Positions 39,542 to 47,422 of a DNA stretch of 61,022 nt are shown one piece after another; position 1 is the stretch's first letter, and every line of letters begins with the position of its first letter. Both the position numbers and the translations under genes were made by a program. The stretch lies in the NCBI GenBank assembly GCA_007116155.1, contig SKJC01000003.1, positions 1-61,022 on the forward strand, written 5' to 3'. The notes under the pieces were generated by a model. That model worked only from the letters and a program-made list of their open reading frames with translations. It was not told the origin of the DNA and did not search any database. This stretch comes from Candidatus Babeliaceae bacterium. Its GTDB lineage: Bacteria > Babelota > Babeliae > Babelales > Babelaceae.

Positions 39542-40837
39542 ATGACAATGTATTGTAAGCAGTTTTTTTTTATCGCCTTACTATTCCCTGTGTGGGGAAG
39601 CGCTAAACTACCCGAATCAATACAGTGGTATGGGTTTGTTTCTCCTGAATATTCATATGATTCAAGAAAGATGGTAGAGGCGCGTGATTATCATTATACG
39701 CTTTATCCTAAGGATGTTGATATTACCATGGATGGAAAGGATGCAAATGATGTGCCCCGAACATCCTTTACTCCTTTTAACTCGCGTATTGGCATGAAGG
39801 GGAAGGATTCGAGTGGTGTTTTTGGCTCTGATTATATAGCGACGCTTGTTGAAGCTGATTTTCGAGGCTGGGGTGATACATCAACGCTACTAAGATTAAG
39901 AAAGGCGCTTATAACATTTGGAAAAGAAAATAACGCCTATTTTTTTGGACAGACATATCACCCATTTGCAGCACCTACAACGTTTCCCAATACAGTTAGT
40001 TATGGGAAAGGTGATCCTTACGATTCAGCAGTATTTGTACCCCAGCTTGGCTGGAATTATTTTTTTAGAGGACAAGAAAGGGAAGAGAGTCAAATTACAA
40101 TAACGTTATGGTCTGCTACTATGGGTGCTCGCGCTAGTGGTCCTGGGAATGTGGTTTCCAGTAGCTATATGCGCGAAGGCGTTTGGCCTGGTGTGAATTT
40201 TCGTATGCAGGGATTAGTTCGTGAATTATTGGTTGGAGCATCCTTTGATATGCGCCCGTTGAGGCCAGCACATAAAGGAGAAATACTTTCTTCTGGTGAT
40301 CAGTATTATGAACATGCAACATTCAACACGTTTGCTGCAGTAGCGTATGCAGAGGCTCGATTTAATAAGGGTTATCTAAAGATTCATGGCGCGTTAAGTA
40401 ACGGATATTCTGATTTGTATGCGTACGGAGGGTATGCGGTAAAAACGTTTGATGAAAAAACCCGTGTTCGAACATATGCGCCGTTGCGTACTATGCTGGG
40501 TTGGTTTGATTCTGAGGTAGAAATTTCCGGTGTTGTTAAGCCGGGTATTTTTATTGGCGTTGCAAAAAATTATGGCGCTGGTTGTAGGTTGTATCAACCA
40601 TATAATGGGACTACTCAAACGTATGATGCACCAATTGTTTATGGCGCAGGGTATTTAATAGATCGTATGTTTAGGATTGCGCCACGTGTTTGGATTGAGC
40701 GAAAAAATATAAAGTTTGGCGTGGAAGCGGAATGGAATTGTGCCTGGTATGGGACGCTTGATTCGGAAGCGCGTGTTATTTGTCCTCATTCGGTTGATAG
40801 CATTCGCTTGTTGGTCGCGCTCTTTTATAATTTTTAA
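39542..40837 (+). CDS. Outer-membrane beta-barrel (porin-like) protein, first gene of the channel operon
   Basis: The roughly 430-residue protein has a signal peptide (to about VWGSA). Its body is rich in alternating aromatic/polar strands (for example KLPESIQWYGFVSPEYSYD at the start and repeated YxxAxAR..-type strands) and ends in Phe (LLVALFYNF), the usual outer-membrane assembly signal. It should form a barrel and could let ligand or ions cross the outer membrane. ATG 39542 and 39548 are both possible; GGTAGG lies just upstream. Only 15 bases separate it from the first channel gene, so they are cotranscribed. No specific porin family is recognised. Confidence 0.75.
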   Translation: MTMYCKQFFFIALLFPVWGSAKLPESIQWYGFVSPEYSYDSRKMVEARDYHYTLYPKDVDITMDGKDANDVPRTSFTPFNSRIGMKGKDSSGVFGSDYIATLVEADFRGWGDTSTLLRLRKALITFGKENNAYFFGQTYHPFAAPTTFPNTVSYGKGDPYDSAVFVPQLGWNYFFRGQEREESQITITLWSATMGARASGPGNVVSSSYMREGVWPGVNFRMQGLVRELLVGASFDMRPLRPAHKGEILSSGDQYYEHATFNTFAAVAYAEARFNKGYLKIHGALSNGYSDLYAYGGYAVKTFDEKTRVRTYAPLRTMLGWFDSEVEISGVVKPGIFIGVAKNYGAGCRLYQPYNGTTQTYDAPIVYGAGYLIDRMFRIAPRVWIERKNIKFGVEAEWNCAWYGTLDSEARVICPHSVDSIRLLVALFYNF

Positions 40838-40852
40838 ACTGAGGGGTTGTTG

Positions 40853-41902
40853 ATGAAAACTCGTGTTGAGCAACAACAATCTGTTGCGGTATCCATGCTC
40901 TTACAGTTTATAGCGGCGGGTTTAAGTTTGTTTGTTTTAACAGCTATATTCGTTCAGACGGTGAATCGTATCCCTTATGAAGTGCACAAAGCAGATTTTC
41001 AAGAAACTACTCCGGCCATGCGTCAGGCTATGGGAAAATATCCTTTTAATCTATCTGTTGGTTTGACGATTAATGATTTTCCTCTTTTTAACATGAAAGA
41101 TGGACAATTTGTTGTTGATGTGTCGCTATTTTTTGTTTTTGATCCTCTATTGATAACGATTGAGCGTATTGGCGATTTTGTATTTTTAAATTCGGAAGTA
41201 CTTATAAAAAGCCAACCATTTGTAAAGATGGTTGGCTCTCAGCTATTTGTTCGGTATGATCTTCGATTGCGATTTGATTTTGACCTTTATTATAAGCGTT
41301 TTCCGTTTGAAGGGCATCAACTCTTTTTTGTTTTAACACATCCGCACCTTACACCAAGTGAAGTTGTTTATATAACGACACGGACTAATTATTCGATTAA
41401 TCCGGAAATTGTAATTCCTGGATGGGATCTTGTTGATTATCTAGTGGCCACGGGTTTTTCAGAAAATGTTTTATCTGTGACCAAAGAAGAAAAAATGTTT
41501 TCTTTTCATTCGCCAAGTGCGGCGTTTTCTATGAATTTTATGCGTGTAGGGGTACGTCAAAGTTTAACCATTTTTATTCCGCTTTTGCTCTTGTTTTTGA
41601 TAGCGGTTTTTACGCTCTCGTTTGATCCTTTTGAGGGTTTGTATAATATCGGTATAGGTCTTTCTGCCGCTGTAGTTACTGCGTTAATTGGGTATCGATT
41701 TGTTATTGAAAGTATGTCTCCTAAAGTTGGAAATCTTATACTTTCAGACTTTATTTTTTTGGTGGTTTTAGGGGTTTGTTGTGTAATTTTTTTGATAAAT
41801 GTTTTTTCTGAAACCATTTCCCAGAAGATTAAGAAGGGTGTTGTTGTTTTGTCTCATGCTATTGTTGTTGGTACAGTGTGGTACTATTTTATCTTATTTT
41901 GA
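40853..41902 (+). CDS. Pentameric ligand-gated ion channel-like subunit A
   Basis: The 349-residue protein has an N-terminal membrane helix (about 16-37), an extracytoplasmic beta-rich domain (about 40-235) and four membrane helices (about 235-257, 264-286, 294-318, 328-347). This is the Cys-loop superfamily topology. Matches to ELIC/GLIC-type channels include RFPFEGHQLFF (about 149-159) at the FPFDxQ position, a strand-9-like PGWDLVDY, the conserved Pro of M1 (FIPLLLLF) and SPKVGNLILSDF at the M2-M3 junction. Cys-loop cysteines are absent, as in prokaryotic members. GAGGGG precedes the ATG. It lies 14 bases before a receptor/pseudophosphatase gene. Ligand and ion selectivity cannot be read from the sequence. 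Confidence 0.75.
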   Translation: MKTRVEQQQSVAVSMLLQFIAAGLSLFVLTAIFVQTVNRIPYEVHKADFQETTPAMRQAMGKYPFNLSVGLTINDFPLFNMKDGQFVVDVSLFFVFDPLLITIERIGDFVFLNSEVLIKSQPFVKMVGSQLFVRYDLRLRFDFDLYYKRFPFEGHQLFFVLTHPHLTPSEVVYITTRTNYSINPEIVIPGWDLVDYLVATGFSENVLSVTKEEKMFSFHSPSAAFSMNFMRVGVRQSLTIFIPLLLLFLIAVFTLSFDPFEGLYNIGIGLSAAVVTALIGYRFVIESMSPKVGNLILSDFIFLVVLGVCCVIFLINVFSETISQKIKKGVVVLSHAIVVGTVWYYFILF

Positions 41903-41916
41903 CAGGAATACCACGT

Positions 41917-44133
41917 ATGAAAAAGGATCTTAGGATACTATATTCTCTAATATCTCTGCTCATGTTTATTCCATACTCCTATTCGTATGATATGGCTCAC
42001 ATTGAAATGCTAAAACAGTATGCGGCATCAATACCTGAGTTTGTTGATGCTGCATCTGCTCATTCATGGCTAGATCCTGATTATTATCCGTTTTATCGAG
42101 CTTGGTTTAATCGGCCGTATGAAAGCTCTATTTTGAATGCTATTTATGGTTTTTTTCGAGCTGAACCATTTGGACAGAAAGAAATACTTAAAGCTATTGC
42201 TCAATTTAATGAGCGACCGTTTCGTCGCATGCAAAAAGATAAATCAATAATGTATGATCAGTGTAACGTGAAGTCAGGCGATCGAGTCATAGTATTTGGT
42301 GATTTACACGGAGCATTTCATTCTTTTGTACGAGCTTTGGATCGCTTTAAACAAGAAGGTCTTATTGATGATGCGTTACGCATTACGAATAAGCGAGCGT
42401 TCTTTGTTCTTTTAGGTGATTATATGAATCGGTCGCCCTATGGTTTTCCTTTATTAGCGATTCTATTACATTTTGCATCAGTTAATCCTGACAATGTAAT
42501 CTTGTTGCGGGGAAATCAAGAGAGGAATCGTTATTGGGAAGATTTTTTAGCTTCGCGTGATTTTTTAAAGATTATGTCTGGTCAAGAGGGTTTAGATGTA
42601 TTGCCATTGGCCATAGAGATAAACAATGTTTTTGAGCGATTGCCGGATGCTCTTATATTACACCATGAAGGCTCTGGTGAAGATGTTATTTGTGCACATA
42701 GCGTTGTTCCTGGTTCGTATAAGGCCCAGCCTAGTACACAAGCATTTTTGAGGGGTGAATCGCGATCAGGAAAGTGGTTAAAGCGGGGGTTGTTTTTTCA
42801 AGATTTTTTTGAGGGGTCGGCAGGTTGGAGTCTTTTTTCTGCTCCAGTTGCGCTCTATAAAAAATATGGAGGATTGGATCAAGACGCGTGGTGTGAGCTG
42901 GTGGTTGGTGAGCGTCTTTCTCATGGAGTGCTTTCTTCTTTCCACGCTGAATGTACGCCGATTGAGCAGCCTCTTTCTGTTCCCATAGAGAATCGGTGGA
43001 GCCTTGCGTATGGGCATGAAATTTTGACAAAGGAAGATGAGGATCTTTTGAGAAAATCAAAGCCTTATTTTTTATGCGCATCAGGTGATTTGTCAACTTT
43101 TTTACGTTCAGTTACGGAAGGAACAAAACAGGGTGAAGAGGTCTGTTTTTTAAATGCAAATCAAGAAGGTGGTGTGCATGGATATTTCTTTAGAGTGGTG
43201 TTTTTAGACGATCGGTATATACCATTAAATACATTAGAAAATGTTGCGTTATTTCGTGAGCGCTATGGAGTTGATAGTTTATTATTGCCTCAAGGGACAG
43301 CACCTGTTCAAGAGTTGATGTCACAGATTAAAACAGGAAAGTTTTTTGTCTTTTTCCCTTATACAGGGGGGGCTACATTTCGCAAGTCTGAGTTGCGTTC
43401 GATGGTGCATGCTCGTCAATCCTATTTTGATGAATTAGAAAGATTATTGGTTTATTTTCAAAGACGACACAACTCCAGAAAAATTGCGTTAGTATACCAA
43501 AATGATGTTTTTGGTGCTCCGCTTGCGCAACATGCAAAGGAGTATTTGTTGCAAAAATATCCATTAGTATCTGTTGAATTTGTGCCGTTTGCCCGTGGTC
43601 AACTTTCTATGGAGTTGCAAATAGAGCAATTAAAAAAATATAATCCTGAATCGATTGGTTTTTTTATTACAAACCCTGCTCAAATTAGCACTATTATTAA
43701 TGATCTTGGCATCAATACGTTCGTTGGGAAACGTATATTTGCAATAGCATTTGAAGAATATTTTGCAGAGGTTGCTGGTCGCTGGGGCGTTGAGGCAATG
43801 TTTTCTAGTTCGTTTCAGCCCCCTCGGTTCCGCCAGGGGAGGCTCATGGAGCTATTTCGTTTATTGATGGAAAAGTACCATTATCCTTTGGGAATAACTT
43901 CGTATGAGGCGTTTTTTTGTAGCAATATTTTTTTAAAAGCTATGCGTAACGTTGAGCCACCAGTAACATCAGAAAAAATATTACAGGGGATAGAGGCACT
44001 ATCGGGAACAGATTTTTTTGGTATGACGTTGCATTTTGATCCGGAGGTTCGAGGATTTATTTTGCCTATATGGATTTTTGAAGAAGATGGTTCTGTTGTT
44101 AGATTAGATCCACACTATCAGGATGAAAATTGA
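41917..44133 (+). CDS. Exported pseudophosphatase-type I PBP receptor fusion A
   Basis: The 738-residue protein has a signal peptide (about 1-23). A calcineurin-like domain (about 120-380) has GDLHG (128-132) intact, but GDYMNRS (167-173) in place of GDYxDRG and GNQE (199-202) in place of GNHE, losing the catalytic His. A type I periplasmic-binding domain follows (about 383-735): LCASGDLSTF, LDDRYIP, SRKIALVYQNDVFGAPL and a typical lobe 2. AGGA sits 9 bases before the ATG. It is coupled to the channel genes on both sides: its stop overlaps the start of channel B. It is probably a periplasmic ligand-binding partner of the channel rather than an enzyme. Confidence 0.8.
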   Translation: MKKDLRILYSLISLLMFIPYSYSYDMAHIEMLKQYAASIPEFVDAASAHSWLDPDYYPFYRAWFNRPYESSILNAIYGFFRAEPFGQKEILKAIAQFNERPFRRMQKDKSIMYDQCNVKSGDRVIVFGDLHGAFHSFVRALDRFKQEGLIDDALRITNKRAFFVLLGDYMNRSPYGFPLLAILLHFASVNPDNVILLRGNQERNRYWEDFLASRDFLKIMSGQEGLDVLPLAIEINNVFERLPDALILHHEGSGEDVICAHSVVPGSYKAQPSTQAFLRGESRSGKWLKRGLFFQDFFEGSAGWSLFSAPVALYKKYGGLDQDAWCELVVGERLSHGVLSSFHAECTPIEQPLSVPIENRWSLAYGHEILTKEDEDLLRKSKPYFLCASGDLSTFLRSVTEGTKQGEEVCFLNANQEGGVHGYFFRVVFLDDRYIPLNTLENVALFRERYGVDSLLLPQGTAPVQELMSQIKTGKFFVFFPYTGGATFRKSELRSMVHARQSYFDELERLLVYFQRRHNSRKIALVYQNDVFGAPLAQHAKEYLLQKYPLVSVEFVPFARGQLSMELQIEQLKKYNPESIGFFITNPAQISTIINDLGINTFVGKRIFAIAFEEYFAEVAGRWGVEAMFSSSFQPPRFRQGRLMELFRLLMEKYHYPLGITSYEAFFCSNIFLKAMRNVEPPVTSEKILQGIEALSGTDFFGMTLHFDPEVRGFILPIWIFEEDGSVVRLDPHYQDEN

Positions 44134-45224
44134 TGCCAAAAAAGGCATCTTGGGGAGAAGCGGGTATGAATGAGGCTCAGTTGGAACAGGCCGGTGTTGG
44201 AAATTATACGGTAACTGCTCATTTTCAAATTATTTCTATGATTCTGGTGATTCTTTCCTTTGCGGGAATGTTTATATATTCAAAAAAGTTTGTTCGGATA
44301 AAAGATCCTTATGAGAATATTTTACCATTGACTCCGCAGAAGCGGCTTGATTTTGGAGGGCGTCCGGCCGAGTTGCAGCTTGGTTTTCTGCTACGTGGTT
44401 TTCCTTTTTTTGATATGACTAAAGGAACCTTTTCTGTTAATGTTGCTTTGTATTTTGTTTTTGACCCTCGTTTGATGTCAGTAGATCGAGTGAGTGAGTT
44501 TTTTTTTAAAAGGGGTGTAATACTTTCCAAAAGTGATCCGGTTATTAAAATTTCTGGGAACAAGTTATTTGTGCAATATGAGCTTCGATTAAAGTTTGAT
44601 GTTAGTTTAAATTATGAAGACTTTCCATTTGATGGGCATCGGGTAAATTTTGTTGTCTATCATCCGAACATCTCTCCTGGCGAGGTTTATTATACGGCAG
44701 TTCGAAATGATTTTTTAATAAATCGAAACATTGAAATACCTGGGTGGAATATTGTTGATCGCCGAGTAGTTACAGGTTTTGAAGAGGAGCGTTTAGTTAT
44801 TGTAGATAGAGCAAACCCTATTGTCTCTTATCATCCAAGTGCTGTTTTTACAGTAGACTTTGATCGTTTGGGCGCACGCCAGATTATGACCATTTTTATT
44901 CCGCTACTCTTGATCTTTTTTATTTCGCTACTCTCTTTTTCCTTGAATCCTTTTTCAGGGGCTCGAACGACTATGTTGTCTTTGGCTGCAGCTTCTATTA
45001 CTGCACTTATCAGCTATCGTTTTGTTATTGAGAATATGTCGCCATCTGTGGGATATTTATTAATTGTGGATCGAATGTTCTTGGTCTTTCTTATTCTTTG
45101 CGGAATGGTTTTTTTGGTGACAATTTTTGGTGCTCGTATTACGCGTTTTTATAAAAGTTTAATTGCTGCCGGTCTTCAGAGCATTGTCGTTGCAGCATTT
45201 GGCTATTTCTTTTTTTGGATCTAG
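44133..45224 (+). CDS. Pentameric ligand-gated ion channel-like subunit B
   Basis: The 363-residue paralogue of subunit A has the same layout: N-terminal membrane helix (about 31-50), beta-rich outer domain, and four helices (about 250-270, 279-299, 306-332, 341-362). The signatures are clearer than in A: DFPFDGHRVNF (163-173), IPGWNIVDR, the M1 Pro in IFIPLLLIF, and SPSVGYLLIVDRMF leading into M3, close to ELIC-type SxLPYTTVIDQM. The start ATG 44133 overlaps the previous stop (TGATG); ATG 44166, with GGGGAG upstream, is also possible. Two different subunits in one operon suggest a heteromeric channel. Confidence 0.78.
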   Translation: MPKKASWGEAGMNEAQLEQAGVGNYTVTAHFQIISMILVILSFAGMFIYSKKFVRIKDPYENILPLTPQKRLDFGGRPAELQLGFLLRGFPFFDMTKGTFSVNVALYFVFDPRLMSVDRVSEFFFKRGVILSKSDPVIKISGNKLFVQYELRLKFDVSLNYEDFPFDGHRVNFVVYHPNISPGEVYYTAVRNDFLINRNIEIPGWNIVDRRVVTGFEEERLVIVDRANPIVSYHPSAVFTVDFDRLGARQIMTIFIPLLLIFFISLLSFSLNPFSGARTTMLSLAAASITALISYRFVIENMSPSVGYLLIVDRMFLVFLILCGMVFLVTIFGARITRFYKSLIAAGLQSIVVAAFGYFFFWI

Positions 45225-45232
45225 AGGGCGAT

Positions 45233-47422
45233 GTGAAAAAGAAGACATGGTTATTTTTTTTCTGGTTGCTATGCAGTAAAAACTTATTGGGAGCAGAAGA
45301 TTTGCTTGAGCGGTATGAAAAAATGTCCGCCCAATTATCGTACGGTTTAGAAGAATATCCGGTATATGCTTTGCCTCAAGCACGAATAGAGGAGTATTGG
45401 GATTCTTGGGCAAAATATTTATTTAAAATGTTTGCTCGTATTCCTTTCCTAGGATCACAAAGATCATCATTGGAAGTGGATTTTTTGGAAGTATTGCACC
45501 GATTATCTTTGGCAGCTCATGATCGTAATTATCATCCTCGTCTTGGAGGTTTTAGTTACCGTACATACCAGGTAAATCCAGGAGATACGATTATTAGTCT
45601 AGGATATCTGGGTGGATCATTTTTTTCGCTCGTACATATTTTGCATGACTTAGTTGATCAGAAGGTGCTAGATGAATCATTCCGTATTATTGATCCTAAG
45701 ACACTCATTGTTATTAACGGTGATTTTTCTGCGCCCTCACCATTTTGGATGTATACCTTTGATTTGTTGGCGACATTATTAGAAAAAAATCCTGATCAGA
45801 TGATTCTACTCCGAGGCCGTTATGAACGGTTTTCGTATTGGGAAGATGTTATAACACATCGTGCATATTTAAAGCGATTAGGTGGAGATAGAGCCGTTAC
45901 ATATATTCCTTATGCGCAAGAATTAAATGTCTTTTTTAATGGGCTTCCGGATGCATTACGTGTTGTTTTACGGCAGACAGGAGAAGAAATTATCTTTTCC
46001 CATCAACACCTTCCAGCGGAAGATATAGGGTATCCCAATATCTGTTTTTGGATCGCATCTCGTAATAATGCGGTGGTTCCATTGATTCATAATGGATTTG
46101 CATTTAACCGATTTCAGTCAGGAGTTGCGCAGTGGATATTGCTTTCAGCGCCAGATTTTGAGAGGCAGCATGAAATAAGTAGTTATTTGACGATTCCTGT
46201 TGGTGAGAAATTTGAAAAAGTATGTGGGGTGTATCGCTATGGAAATCGTAGGGATCCTGAGGCTTCATTTTCACAAAAACGATATGCGCTTACATTTGGA
46301 ATTGAAATGACGGATCAAGATTCTGAAGAACGTTTAGTTAATGCAGAACGGGTGTTTGTTTGTGCTACGGCAGATCTTACCGGTGGTACTGCATTAGTGG
46401 GGGATTCAGTATCTCTTGGTGTTCAGACGGTATTGCTTGAAGCAAATCAAAAAGGGACTTGTGCTCCATATCTCTTTCGTCATGTGGTTTTTGATGACCA
46501 GTATACTCCTTCTATTGCACAAAAAAATATTAAACGCTTTCGAGATGAATATCAGGCGACGTATGTATTAGCGCCTCAGGGCTCTCCCACCTTGTCTTCT
46601 TATATTAACCTGGTGAGAGATAAAAAGTTTACTGTTTTGTTTTCAGAATCGGGAGCAACACAATTTCGCTCGCCTGACTTGCCGTATATAGTCAACCTGC
46701 GTCCTTCATTTCTTGCTGAGGTGAACAAGTTAGTTGCGTATATAACAAAAAAATATGTGCCATCAAAAATTGCTGCGGTTTATCAGGATGACGCGTTTGG
46801 CAATCCTCTGTTTGATGCGACAAAATCATTTGTCACATCAATAAAGGAACGGCCGCCAGAACTTATCTCTTTGCCCTATGTACGGGGACAAGCGTCATTT
46901 GAATATCAAAATGAACTTATTAAAGAAACTAATGCTGCGGCATTGGGGTACTATATTACTTCAGCTGGTCCAGCACTTGGTTTTTTTGGCGGTGATATGA
47001 CTGTGTTTTTAAAAGGGCGACATGTTTTTTTTGTGTTAGTTGATGAATCTATTTTGCGTGTTTTACAGGGAAAAGGTATTCCTGTGAGTTTTTCATCAAG
47101 TGTTCCAGATCCTCATACATCACGAATTGATATGGTTGAGTCGTATCGTGATCTTTTTGGAAAAAATTATCCGTTGTCGACACATTCCTTACTTGGTTTT
47201 ATTTCTGGAAAAGTTTTTATTGCAGGTGTGCAGCGGTTGTTAGAAAAAAAGATGTCTATTCAAGGGCCAGCGCTTGTTCAGGTATTTGAGGAGTTTCAGG
47301 GGGTTGATATTTTGGGCATGGATTTTTCATTTGATCCAACTATTCGTTCTTTTAAACTTCCTGTTTGGATCCATCAGGAGAATGGGGCCTGGCTTTCTAT
47401 GGACGAAAAGGCTAGATTATGA
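45233..47422 (+). CDS. Exported pseudophosphatase-type I PBP receptor fusion B (phosphatase site erased)
   Basis: The 729-residue protein matches fusion A over its length, with a signal peptide (about 1-21). The phosphoesterase-derived domain has lost every motif: GYLGG (124-128) for GDLHG, GDFSAPS (163-169) for GDYxDRG, and GRYE (195-198) for GNHE. The type I binding domain (about 374-727) is the best preserved of the three: VCATADLTGGTALVGD, FDDQYTP, LSESGATQFR-like segment, KIAAVYQDDAFGNPL. The start is GTG 45233 with GAGGG four bases upstream. Its stop overlaps the start of fusion C (ATGA). Confidence 0.8.
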   Translation: MKKKTWLFFFWLLCSKNLLGAEDLLERYEKMSAQLSYGLEEYPVYALPQARIEEYWDSWAKYLFKMFARIPFLGSQRSSLEVDFLEVLHRLSLAAHDRNYHPRLGGFSYRTYQVNPGDTIISLGYLGGSFFSLVHILHDLVDQKVLDESFRIIDPKTLIVINGDFSAPSPFWMYTFDLLATLLEKNPDQMILLRGRYERFSYWEDVITHRAYLKRLGGDRAVTYIPYAQELNVFFNGLPDALRVVLRQTGEEIIFSHQHLPAEDIGYPNICFWIASRNNAVVPLIHNGFAFNRFQSGVAQWILLSAPDFERQHEISSYLTIPVGEKFEKVCGVYRYGNRRDPEASFSQKRYALTFGIEMTDQDSEERLVNAERVFVCATADLTGGTALVGDSVSLGVQTVLLEANQKGTCAPYLFRHVVFDDQYTPSIAQKNIKRFRDEYQATYVLAPQGSPTLSSYINLVRDKKFTVLFSESGATQFRSPDLPYIVNLRPSFLAEVNKLVAYITKKYVPSKIAAVYQDDAFGNPLFDATKSFVTSIKERPPELISLPYVRGQASFEYQNELIKETNAAALGYYITSAGPALGFFGGDMTVFLKGRHVFFVLVDESILRVLQGKGIPVSFSSSVPDPHTSRIDMVESYRDLFGKNYPLSTHSLLGFISGKVFIAGVQRLLEKKMSIQGPALVQVFEEFQGVDILGMDFSFDPTIRSFKLPVWIHQENGAWLSMDEKARL

